Shown here one piece after another: positions 25,301 through 34,716 of a DNA stretch of 64,000 nt. Position 1 is the first letter of the stretch; each line of letters opens with the position of its first letter. The translations under genes were made by a program, and so were the position numbers. Below the pieces are notes generated by a model. The model was not told where the DNA came from. It did not search any database and saw only the letters and a list, made by a program, of their open reading frames with translations. Origin of the DNA: Chromera velia (lineage: Eukaryota > Sar > Chromeraceae); assembly GCA_018398765.1 (NCBI GenBank), contig JAHBMJ010000995.1, positions 96,704 to 160,703 of the forward strand. Reading direction: 5' to 3'.

Positions 25301-26580
25301 TCATCGGAGATATAAGCGTTGAAATCACCAGTCACAATTCTCCTTTGAAATTCCCCTAAAAGAACTTCCGACAATGCATCTGTCAGGCGCTCCCAGTGGC
25401 TCGGATCCCCGCCTGCCTCCCCTCTCCCAGTAGACCGTCCGTGTAGCACATATACTCCAAACACATACAGAATAGAGGACTTGCTGTGTACATCGAATCC
25501 ACCAACATACAATGATGCACGCAGCATAGATGGGCTAACCAGTTCGATCTTAGGCCTTAGTCGGCCTCTCAATGACTTCCGAATTAGGACAGCGACCCCC
25601 CCGGTATCTTTGTCCTGTTCTAACGCTTCTTTCCTGCCTCTACCACTTCCTCCTCCCCCAAGGTGCTGTCTAACCCATTCTTGGTGGGAGAAATTCTTGC
25701 TTGAGTGAAGAAGGTATTCAAGTAGGCGCGTGGGGGACCGTGTTTCCGTCAAAATTACCACATCAAACTCCTCAAGCCAGGCAAACAGACTGCCATCACT
25801 CTCTATGCTGTCTAGGAGACCTTTCACGTTGAGCGTGGCAATTCTAAGCCCCGCTATTGATCTTATAGAAATCAATTCTTTCAATGCAACACCCTCACTG
25901 GCTAAGCAAGCTGAAGCAGAAGCAGAAGCAGATGCAGGTGCCGATAAAGAAGAAGAAGAAGAAGAAGAAGAAGAAGACGAGGACGAAGAAAGACCTTGTC
26001 CTTTTCCCTTCTTTCTCTGCCCTTTTTTCGTCACCTTCCCCCGTTTAGTCTTTCTATTGTTTCTCTCACGGCTCGTGTTCTTTATCGGGGACTCAAGGGG
26101 CCGCCAGCTATGTGGGTTTCGACATTTGTCTCCTTTCGGGCACCCCATACAAGGAGTACTATTCTTTGCACACTTGCAGCCAGCACAAGTATTGGAGCCA
26201 TGACACCGGCATGCATATCTGGTAGACGGTTGGATGGAGGAGATAGGGGAAGCAGTCTAGGGGGACAGAGCCAAAGGGTCACGGTTTTTATATCTGTCTT
26301 TGCCCATATAGCAGTTAGTACAGTGGGTTCCGTTTAAGGTACACTTATAGTTTTTTCCATAAACCCCCCCCCCCCGATGGTCTGCACTCGCAATATCGTA
26401 CTTCCTTACAATTCGGGCATAGGGCGCTCAGCGGGCAGTGGGTACAGCGTTTTTCCGCTGCCGCACATGGACACTCACACTTTCTCTTCCCCCTCTGTCT
26501 CTCTGGGCATTGCAGGCAGTTGCAACACGCTTTCTCGGCTTGACAGGGCTCTTTTTCGTCTCTACGTTTCAGTGCTTTAG
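22329..26580 (-). mobile_element. LINE (APE-type non-LTR retrotransposon), recently inactivated
   Basis: Read on the minus strand. A cysteine-rich leader (about 26575-26150) has clusters such as CCNCLQC, CTHCPLSALCPNC and CAGCKCAKNSTPCMGC. An APE endonuclease (about 26000-25000) follows with RIATLNVKG, VVILTETR, IVTGDFNA and SRLDHAAV. Reverse transcriptase (about 24330-23150) has FVDFSKAFDS, GVKQRDPLSPLLF and YADDLVLV. A C-terminal domain ends at 22329. One frame runs from endonuclease through reverse transcriptase, broken by TGA at 25281-25279, TAA at 24513-24511 and TAA at 24369-24367. A frameshift near 23150 separates the last 270 residues. Few breaks over 4 kb suggest a young insertion. 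Poly-Ser from a (TTC)n run lies between leader and endonuclease. No poly-A tail or target duplication was identified, so the ends are approximate. Confidence 0.88.
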
Positions 26581-26584
26581 GGTG

Positions 26585-26667
26585 TGATAAGGAGGAGGAG
26601 GAGGAAGAGGAAGAAGAAGAAGAAGAAGAAGAAGAAGAAGAAGAAGAAACAAAAAAAGAAGAAGTAA

Positions 26668-26698
<31 letters not shown>

Positions 26699-26705
26699 AG
26701 AAGTC
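26585..26705. repeat. (GAA)n/(GGA)n purine tract
   Basis: About 120 bases of GAGGAG then GAAGAA units with small interruptions, just beyond the 5' end of the LINE. A shorter run of the same type lies inside the LINE at about 25948-25990. Confidence 0.9.
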
Positions 26706-27007
26706 TATCTTATTAATCATTATTAATCGGTCTATCTAGTTAATTATACACGGCGATAATAAAATACTATCCTCCTCATCATCATTATCATTTATCATCG
26801 CTATTGGCCTATAAATGAGCGTCTAACGTTCAGCTGGTTCGATACGCAGCTGGACACACTGCTAGGGCAGTCCTCTCCTACAAAGGAAGATAACACAAGC
26901 AAGAACGGCTTTCCCATGACGGCCACTCACTGAATTCCTATGGTAAGGCAGAGTGGTCTTACATCCTTATATAGAACGCGTGGTCTTGTCATCTTTCTGA
27001 ACTCAAT

Positions 27008-27045
27008 TAAATCGAGACTGACCAGACTCCGGTGGTGATTTGGAC

Positions 27046-27080
<35 letters not shown>

Positions 27081-27170
27081 CTATCACATTTTAAGAACGT
27101 TTAAATGATTATAAACTAGTATAAACAGCCTAAAACAGTTTTTAAAATAATTTAGAAGATTCTCTGTATT
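27008..27170 (+). repeat. Left arm of an inverted repeat bounding a 4.6-kb block
   Basis: It begins with AATCGAGACTGACC, then ACTCCGGT, an (AT)n run, and AACGTTTAAATG to AGAAGATTCTCT. The reverse complement of 31465-31632 carries the same landmarks in the same order, with gaps in the AT part. The outer end is sharp near 27005; the inner end fades near 27170. Confidence 0.65.
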
Positions 27171-27794
27171 GTGTATGTATGAATTTGACACAAACATTTT
27201 AAATTTTCAAATCTATAAGCAAGTATAGTAGTTCATACATATTAGTCAAAAAAATTTAGATACAAACAGTTTAGTCTAGTTTGGACATATTTCACATCGT
27301 TTAAGTCTATCTTTATCGATTCTTTTACTATTTTTAAAGGTTTTAAATTAGAGCCCGGAGTGAGAATGAAGGTTGGAAGCATAGTATAGTGTTGTGGCAG
27401 GCCGGGCCACAGTGGGTACGTATGCGCATGCATGCCATAGGGCATGCATGCATGTATGCAGCGCCGCGCATCTGTGTATGCGCGGCCCGCTAACCTGCGT
27501 TAACTGACGCACACATTCGGTTAATTTAATTCAGGCATCAGATCCGATTAGAAATCCGATTATCTTTTAATTCGGCAGACCGAGGCATCCATCAGAGACT
27601 AAGGAAGAAATTAAAGGTTCTCGCTTCATTCCCTTCGGTTAGCTCCCCGTTGCTATGCATATTTGCTGTAGGGTGCGCTTGTTGTGGGCGTATCGCTGGG
27701 GATATTATGCTAGTCTAGGCGCCGGTGCTGTAGTGTGGCTTTACTTTTGAGGTGGGCTGAGCTTTGCCGTCTCCTCAAATATAAGGCTTCGTAT

Positions 27795-28454
27795 GGGCAA
27801 GCGGTTTTAATTGTCACGTCAGAAAGACCCACGTTGATCCTTCTGTTTCCCTTTTATTCTTCCTCTTCATACTGTATGAATGCCAGAGTCTAGAGCTCTC
27901 ACTTGCCTCTGGTGTGAAGAAAGAGTTGCGTTCGTCTCGTTTCTTTGGTTAGTTTGGGGTTGGGCGTCTCTGGGTGCAAGGGCTTCAATCGGTCAACTCA
28001 TGTCAGGGAATGATCCACGTGGATTCTTCTATATCCACCCTTCTTTCTTTTTATTCTGGCTGCATCTATGCAGAGTTTGGTGCTCTTTTGTGCCTCTCGT
28101 AAGGAGACTTGCTTTCGTCTCGTCTCCCTGGTCAGTTTGCGACTGCAAGTTTGTATATGCAAGGGGGGCAAGCGGTAAGGTTCTCTCAGAGAGATGCCCA
28201 CCCCTCTTTTTCTTTCTAGCCCTCATTCTCTTCACACTGTCTGTCTGGATGCAGGCTTTAAGGCTTCTTTGTATGTGTGTTAGAGAGCTGGAGCTCTTTT
28301 TGACAGGATTTTTGGTAAGTCTGACCGCAGGCGTCTCTTTGTGTCACGCTGGGCAAGCGGTTGCGTTCTCTCAGAGAGATGCCCACCCCTCTTTTTCTTT
28401 CTAGCCCTCATTCTCTTCACACTGTCTGTCTAGATGCAGGCTTTAAGGCTTCTT
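27795..28454. repeat. Tandem array with 185-bp period
   Basis: Four units start at about 27795, 27980, 28166 and 28351. The last two share about 104 nearly identical bases (28166-28269 and 28351-28454, four mismatches by eye). The first two are diverged but keep the GGGCAAGCGG or GTGCAAGGGC start, the CCCTTTTATTC-like middle and the GAATGC/GATGCAGG landmark. An open frame crosses the array on the plus strand, but its composition is low-complexity and I do not call it a gene. Confidence 0.7.
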
Positions 28455-28877
28455 CCAGCGTGCGTTGGGGAGGAGCTCAGTTGGTTGCCTCGTGTTGCCT
28501 CTCTTGCTTCTTCCGAAGAATCGGTCAGTCATTCTAGGGGCTTGGAGGGATGGGCTTGCGCGGCACCGGGGTACAGGTAGTAGCTCGGAAGGAGGAGTAA
28601 AAGGGGCATTTACGGAAGGGAAGGGAGAGGACGGGCGAGAGGCTTGAAGAGATTGAGAAGCCGAAGAAGAAAAGCTAACTGGAGGAACTTCAACGAGGCC
28701 TGTCAGGTGGGTGGAAGAGCGTGAGTGGACCGACAATGTAGAGAGATGCAGAGGTGCAGGGCCAGGGCCGGAAGCCGGTACATGTATTTTAATGCATGTA
28801 TGTAGACCGTCCGGAGGGATAAGAATGCATGATGGTGAAGAGTGGGGGATTTGATCAGGCAAAGCGGGCCGCTCCAT
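28443..28877 (-). other. Pro/Ser-rich open frame, doubtful gene
   Basis: A 144-residue minus-strand frame rich in Pro and Ser with no recognised motif, partly overlapping the 185-bp tandem array. It may be noncoding. It lies inside the block bounded by the inverted repeats. Confidence 0.2.
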
Positions 28878-29076
28878 GATACGCTGTCGGACCTCAACGA
28901 CTAATGCGTGGACGTACTGTTCTTTGCTTATGAGAGGTCATGCATTGGTCCCAGAGCGGAGGGACCATCCAGAGTACTCACAAGGCTGGGGGGTGGCAGG
29001 CCGGGGAGGGATAGAGGGCAGGGCTGGGGTCATCATGCACACAGCAAGAAGGCACAGCAGATCAGTTGGTCACTGA

Positions 29077-29404
29077 TAGTCGGTCGGTCGGCCGGTTGGT
29101 CGATTGGTTGGTCGGCCGGTCGGTCGGTTAGTCAGTCGGTCGATTGGTCAGTCGGTCGGTCGGTTGGTCGGTCGGTCAGTCGGTCAATCAGTTGGTCGGT
29201 TGGTCGGTCGGTCAGTCAGTCGGTTGGTCGGTCAATCGGTCAGTCGGTCGGTTGGTCGGTCGGTCGATCGGTTAGCCCCGGGGCCGGAGTGTCATCGATG
29301 TATCGAACATACTCCACCCCCCTCCCCCCCCCACTCCCACCCCAGAGTGTGTCTGACCGATCGACCAACCGATCGACCGACCACCAGCGACCGACCGACT
29401 GACC
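29077..29404. repeat. (GGTC)n array with inverted (GACC)n tail
   Basis: About 200 bases of GGTCGGTC/GGTT/AGTC units (29077-29276) are followed after about 75 bases by GACC units (29353-29404). The two tracts are complementary and could form a long hairpin. Reading frames through it give Ser-Val-Gly-Arg repeats that are artefacts. Confidence 0.9.
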
Positions 29405-29999
29405 GGGTGATGCTGTTCAGTAGACACATATTGCGCAACACGTGTTGTGCAACTGTTGTTTTACATATGTTGCGCAGCACGTGTGTAATAGGTGTTGCAC
29501 CAAATGGTTTTGGATGCCTTTATGTCTGTCTGTGTTTCCTTTCTGTCTCTGTTCCTGTGCATAAGCATTTATCTGTTATCCCTGATTCGTATACATGGTT
29601 GTATACTATCGTAAGAGTCCTAAAAAATCTTTTGCTTGATTTTGCCTTTGCATCTCTCTTACATCTCTCTTTCTTTGCCTGTATTTTGTTTGTGCAGTTC
29701 GCTCTAACAAGTCCAAGGGTAAGCTCCACAAACAGGCAAAGACTAAGTTCTTTTTGGCAGACTCTTACCAGTCCTGGAGGATTCTGCCACTTCTTTACAT
29801 AACAGCATGTTCTTTTTCTCTGCTTCCGTCTTCCCCCCCCGCCCCTCTTTGCTCCCTCTCTCTCCCCCTGTCTCTCTTTCCCCTCCTCCCTCCATCTCTC
29901 TCCCTCTCTCCGTTTTCCCTGCGTTTGTTCCAGTGCGTGTGCGTGTGTGTGTGCTAGCTGTGTCTGTAATAGAGTCTCTCTCTCTTTCTCACACACATG

Positions 30000-30057
30000 C
30001 ACTCTTGTTCTCGCTCTGTGTATATGTATGTGTATGTATATATGTGTGTGTGTGTTG

Positions 30058-30120
<63 letters not shown>

Positions 30121-30150
30121 ATATGTGTGTGTGTGTGTGTGTATGTGTGT

Positions 30151-30202
<52 letters not shown>

Positions 30203-30259
30203 GTATGTGTGTACGTGCGTGCACGTGTGTGTATGTGTCTGTATGTATCTGTGTGTATG

Positions 30260-30297
<38 letters not shown>

Positions 30298-30434
30298 TGT
30301 GATTGTGTGTGATTCAATAGTGCCTGTGCTATGCATATGAGTGTACGTATATATGTGACTCTGTGTGTGTATATGTGTGTATGTGTGTGTGTGTGTGCGT
30401 GCGTTTGTGCGTTTATGCGGTTGTGTTGTATGTG

Positions 30435-30476
<42 letters not shown>

Positions 30477-30488
30477 TGCGTTTGAGTC

Positions 30489-30520
<32 letters not shown>
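30000..30520. repeat. Long (GT)n-rich array with (TA)n and (GA)n
   Basis: About 500 bases dominated by GT with TATG and TGCG variants, a (TA)n core near 30058-30081 and a (GA)n end near 30494-30520. The predicted frames of Cys-Val or Thr-His are artefacts. Confidence 0.95.
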
Positions 30521-30523
<3 letters not shown>

Positions 30524-31126
30524 GTGAATAAGTGGCACTGTGTGTTTGCGTGTGAGAGGTGGAGGAAATGCAGATGCATAGGTGTAGTATATATACATAT
30601 GGATGCAATGTCTTTGTGTACGCCCTTTCTTTATCTCGTTTGTGAGGCGCCTTTAAACCTTTTTAACATGACATGAGATGTATTTGAATACACCGGTGCG
30701 TGCATGCTCTCTTTCCGTCGCTTTGTTCTTGACTGGCAGTGCTTTCTAAGTGGTGTGTCTTCGGATTGAGAGGTCGATCATGCTGGTAGTTTGAGCTCGT
30801 TGCTTAGGGGAGGTTATCGAGGTGGTTTGGGAGCCTTCCATCTTGGCGGGATTGCATGTGCAGCTCTTTGGATCAATCACTGCACGCCACACCGGAAAAT
30901 GAGCATCGCGGACGGATTTTTCTAGCTGTTTTTTCATTTTTCCCACCACTTTTTCTCTTTTTGTTAAAACACTTGAGTGTCGGTCTCTAAACGTCCGATT
31001 CTAAAGCAAACATACTCATATATGCTTGTACTAGTGCTTGTATGTATCGTTACATATGTTTGCGTGTCTGGGAGTTTCGGTCTGACAGTGCTGAAGAGTT
31101 ACTACTACTAGTCTACTAGAAATTAA

Positions 31127-31133
31127 TATGTGT

Positions 31134-31216
<83 letters not shown>

Positions 31217-31232
31217 TGTGTGTGTGTATGTG

Positions 31233-31265
<33 letters not shown>
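31127..31265. repeat. (GT)n(AT)n microsatellite
   Basis: A GT run of about 100 bases passes into an AT run, just inside the right arm of the inverted repeat. The left arm also contains an (AT)n run. Confidence 0.9.
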
Positions 31266-31269
<4 letters not shown>

Positions 31270-31464
31270 CATATTCAAATTATTGAATTATTATTATTAT
31301 TATTATTTAAAAAACTGTTTTAAAACTGTTTACAGTTATGTCATTTAAACATTACAAGAATGTTTAACTGTATGTATACTTTCAATATATTGGCAGCTTA
31401 ATGACTAACTTTTATATGGTAACATACTAGTTTGAAGGTAGATATTAGAATTTTTATTTAAATT

Positions 31465-31632
31465 CTTCAACAAAAAAGAGAAATCTTCTACATTGTTTTT
31501 AAAACTGTTTCTAGTTGTTTTACACTGGTTTACAAACATTTGAACGTTTTTTAAATATGTTTAAGTTAGTATGGACATATTTTTAAGGTCTGAATCACTA
31601 CCGGAGTCCGGTCAGTCTCGATTTGAGTTTCT
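31465..31632 (-). repeat. Right arm of the inverted repeat
   Basis: The reverse complement runs AAATCGAGACTGACC, GACTCCGGT, AACGTTCAAATG, GTAAACCAGT, then AGAAGATTTCTCT, matching 27008-27170 in order. Identity is roughly 70-75% by eye. Confidence 0.65.
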
Positions 31633-32622
31633 GCCAAAATCTAGCTCAATCAGAAGAAAAAAGAGCCAGAGAACCTTCATTCTGATAGGTTAGGTTAAGT
31701 TGCGCCCTTTCACTTTCATATCTTCCCTCAAAGCTCCTTCTAACCTACTTGTTTTGAGGCAAATGGTGGTAGAATGATGGAGACGGCTGAAGAGACGGGT
31801 AAAAACGGTGGCCTGGCTTGGCTTTGTCCCCATTCTGCGAACCACTTCCTAAAAAAGGGAGAAAAACTCATCTGTCTGACCCCGTCGCTAGTGTTTCATA
31901 CTCAGCACGCATGCGCGCCAACTGCTTGTGCTGTCTAACTACACGTCGGTGAGGAACCCTTCAGAACTGGCGTCTGTTCCCTGGGCAGGTTAAACTTTGC
32001 GGAACTGCTAAAAACTGCTTCGCGTCTCGATATCCTTCTCCATCTTTCTTCATCTTCCTCCTCAAATGCAAGCGCCCTCTTCCTTCTACCCAAAAGGTTT
32101 CAGAACGGCATCATGTAAAAGTAAGACTTGCTTCCCTATCGAACGACGGATGCCAATTGTCGAGCTAAACTGGTTGTTCCACAAGTAAGGAGGCAAACTG
32201 TCTCTCGTGGTTGCTCTCAGGCCGTCTTTTCAGGGATCGACGGGAGTCGATGCAAAGCTAAGTTGATCTATAGCAAGAGAACACATCGTTGATAGCTCTA
32301 CGCGACTTGAGTTGGTAGAGACGGCTGATACGCTTGCTGTTATTCAGAGTCATTGCTTTTTCAAACCACTTCCCGAATTACTTAATTTCTAATTGAAATG
32401 CTTAATTAACTAGTAAATCAAACTTGAAAAATATACAGTAGTTTAGACAGTAGTTACAGTACCTATATATGATATCTAGTATAATATCTAGCACAATATA
32501 TAATATTTCATTAATTTATTGCCCTTTAAATCGTGCATACTATATATATGTCCGAACATACGTGTTTCAGGCAAAGGTAAACCGATTTGGAAACCTAACA
32601 GAAACATGTACGTATGTGGTCT
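31633..32622. other. No gene seen
   Basis: Mixed-composition sequence becoming AT-rich near 32380-32540. No exon, RNA gene or repeat was recognised. Confidence 0.5.
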
Positions 32623-33678
32623 TCAATCGTAAATGTCAGGCTGAGGCTGCTGCTCGGCAGCCTCGGCCAAACCGGCGAGAAACGCGCGAAGCCATGAGTC
32701 GACAGACAGGTACTTCTCAGCCACTTCGAGGGCTGTCCTTCCTTGGTTGTCCACTGTGTGAATATTGATGCCTCCAGAGACGAGTATCTTGGCAACGCGC
32801 AGCTTCCTGAGGCTCTTGAGGTGGACTTCCAGGTCCGCTACGTCTGTTTTCATCTTTTCGCTGTTACACTCGGCGACACAGTGCAGAGCACTTCTTCCAA
32901 AACCGTTCGTTGCCTGAACATCTGCAGCAGCCTGAAAAAGAAGCTCTGCAACTTTTTCACATCCCCATATTGCTGTACTATGAAGCGCAGTGTTCCCCTT
33001 CTACGTTCTTAAATTCATGTCCGCTCCTCGGGCGATGAGAAGCTTGGCGACACGCCAATGGTCAAGAACCAGGCCATTCACGAATGGAACAACGGCACAA
33101 TGCAGGGCACACATACCTTTTTCACCCTTCTGACTCACATCAGCACCACGGTCTAGAAGCAATTTAGCTGCCTTTTTGTGGCCTCCTGCATACGCAATAT
33201 GGAGGGGCATGTTACCGCAAGCAGTTTTCATGTTCATATCTGCCCCCCTATTAAGCAGAAACCCGGTGATCACACAGTTTTTTTATCGACAAGCTGAGTG
33301 GAGTGCTGTATTGCCGTTCGATGATCGGACGTCGAGCCCTGCCCCTGCCCTCAGGAGAATCCTTACCACTTCCAAACTTTTGGCCAACACGGCTTGCCGA
33401 AGAGCCATAAGGCCTTCAAAGACACCGTCAATCTCTATGCCAACGTGCAGAAAGAAATGGAGGTCCTTTACCTTTTCCTGCTTAAGAAAAGCATCTAAAG
33501 CTTCGTGGAAAATCTCCAGAGAGACCGGCTGAAAAGAATGAACGACTGTCCAAACAACCCGCTTCAACAGAGGGGCAAGATGCTCGATCTTCCAATCACA
33601 GACGACTTTCATACCCCCCTCATTCCCCCACGTCGCTCCCTTCACTTCCAAAGTCATACAGTTGAAGGGCACGTGCAA
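32623..33678 (-). pseudogene. Intronless ankyrin-repeat pseudogene
   Basis: A single minus-strand frame of about 350 codons encodes successive ankyrin repeats, for example GNTALHSACR, NMPLHIAYAGGHKKAAKLLL, RGADV, GNTALHSTAIWG and GRTALEVAEKY, ending in TGA at 32623. Two stops lie in the frame, TAA at 33285-33283 and TAG at 33003-33001. The ankyrin pattern continues in register across both, and no frameshift is needed. Introns are absent, unlike the plus-strand ankyrin gene, which may mean a processed copy or a different family. A frame overlapping the start (33875-33654) may belong to the original N-terminus. Both stops could be single C-to-T changes of Gln codons. Other genes here end in TAA and TAG, so recoding is unlikely. 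Confidence 0.75.
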
Positions 33679-34410
33679 CTTTCAATTTCCTCCAAAAGGC
33701 TCTCATCGGTTGACAGCGCACCCTGGGTGCTTGATGAAAAATTTGAATTCAACGGTGGACCCCGGCTAAACGTCAATCCAGTCGGAGCGCCATTTTGGGA
33801 AGTCAGAGGCAGATGTAGAGAGAGAGTGCGCACGGGCTGGGGACCAGTTGCCAAGTGAATCGCTGCTCCCAACAATATAGACGGTCTTTTGCCACTTCAT
33901 GCTTTCACAAGTATATAAAAATTGAACCTTGCAGGTTATTGTCTGTCCAAAATAGTCTCAGCCAACATTTGCTCCATCCTAATTCCCTTCGTGTGCACCC
34001 TTTGCCTTCCCTCAAGGACTTGGGAAAGCTAGCCAGACTGGCTCTCACCCTGTCTCGTGTACACCCATATACACAGTTAGATACGTCTCCGATGTTGTTC
34101 CGTCACTCACGTGCCGCCTTTGAAACACTCAAACCGTCCCTCGATCTGGCGGCCGCCTGGCGATCAGTGAGATCTGATTGACAGTCGGTGTCACAAAATT
34201 GTCGGAGGTCGCGTGCAAGAATATGCAAGAGTGTCGGATCGAGTCTGATCAAACGCGTACAGTCGATCTATGTCGATCTTCGGATTTCGAAAGATTGATT
34301 GATGCCATATGATGCCACTGCGAAACTTTGCAGCGGAATTAGAGAAGGACCGCGGCCGGCCATCCGCGGGCCGCGCGCGGCGCGCGGCCTCCATCGATCC
34401 CGGCCGGCCA

Positions 34411-34429
34411 TGCATGCATGCATGCATGC
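34411..34429. promoter_or_regulatory. TGCATGCA run upstream of the secreted-protein gene
   Basis: Overlapping TGCATGCA copies about 300 bases upstream of the ATG at 34717, inside a GC-rich stretch with CCGCGGCCGGCC-type palindromes. The octamer is an ApiAP2 binding motif in apicomplexans; its use here is inferred. Confidence 0.45.
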
Positions 34430-34520
34430 GTCGATATCGCCCCGCGGGAATTAAGGTTTTTCCCCGGAGAAACCGGATGGTTTGGATGGTTTGCCGGTTT
34501 TTCTTTTCTTTTTTCGCGGT

Positions 34521-34539
34521 CATGCATGCATGCATGCAA
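34521..34539. promoter_or_regulatory. Second TGCATGCA run
   Basis: Another run of overlapping TGCATGCA, about 180 bases upstream of the ATG at 34717, following a pyrimidine tract. Two such runs in one upstream region strengthen the promoter reading. Confidence 0.45.
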
Positions 34540-34716
34540 GGTCCGCAGCAAGGAATTGTCAAGGTCAGTCAAACTCCTGCCGATTCATGCCGATTCAAAA
34601 TGTCAAACCGCATTCTCCCTCAAAGTACAGGACTGTTCCCAGCTCAGCCGTTTCCCCCTCACTTGAATGTCGCACCACTAAGAGCAGAGAGTGGACGGTC
34701 GACTGCCTGCAGAAGA

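Noticed and set aside
27880-28404. 174-residue plus-strand frame rich in Phe/Leu/Ser/Cys
   Set aside because: Spans a 185-bp tandem DNA repeat with no conserved protein register across units.
29520-30608. 362-residue minus-strand frame with His/Thr repeats
   Set aside because: Made almost wholly of (CA)n microsatellite; no domain at either end.
32623-33678. Alternative genetic code with TAA/TAG as Gln
   Set aside because: The CRAL-TRIO, PCIF1-like, CCCH and kinase genes appear to end in TAA or TAG, so a pseudogene is the simpler reading.
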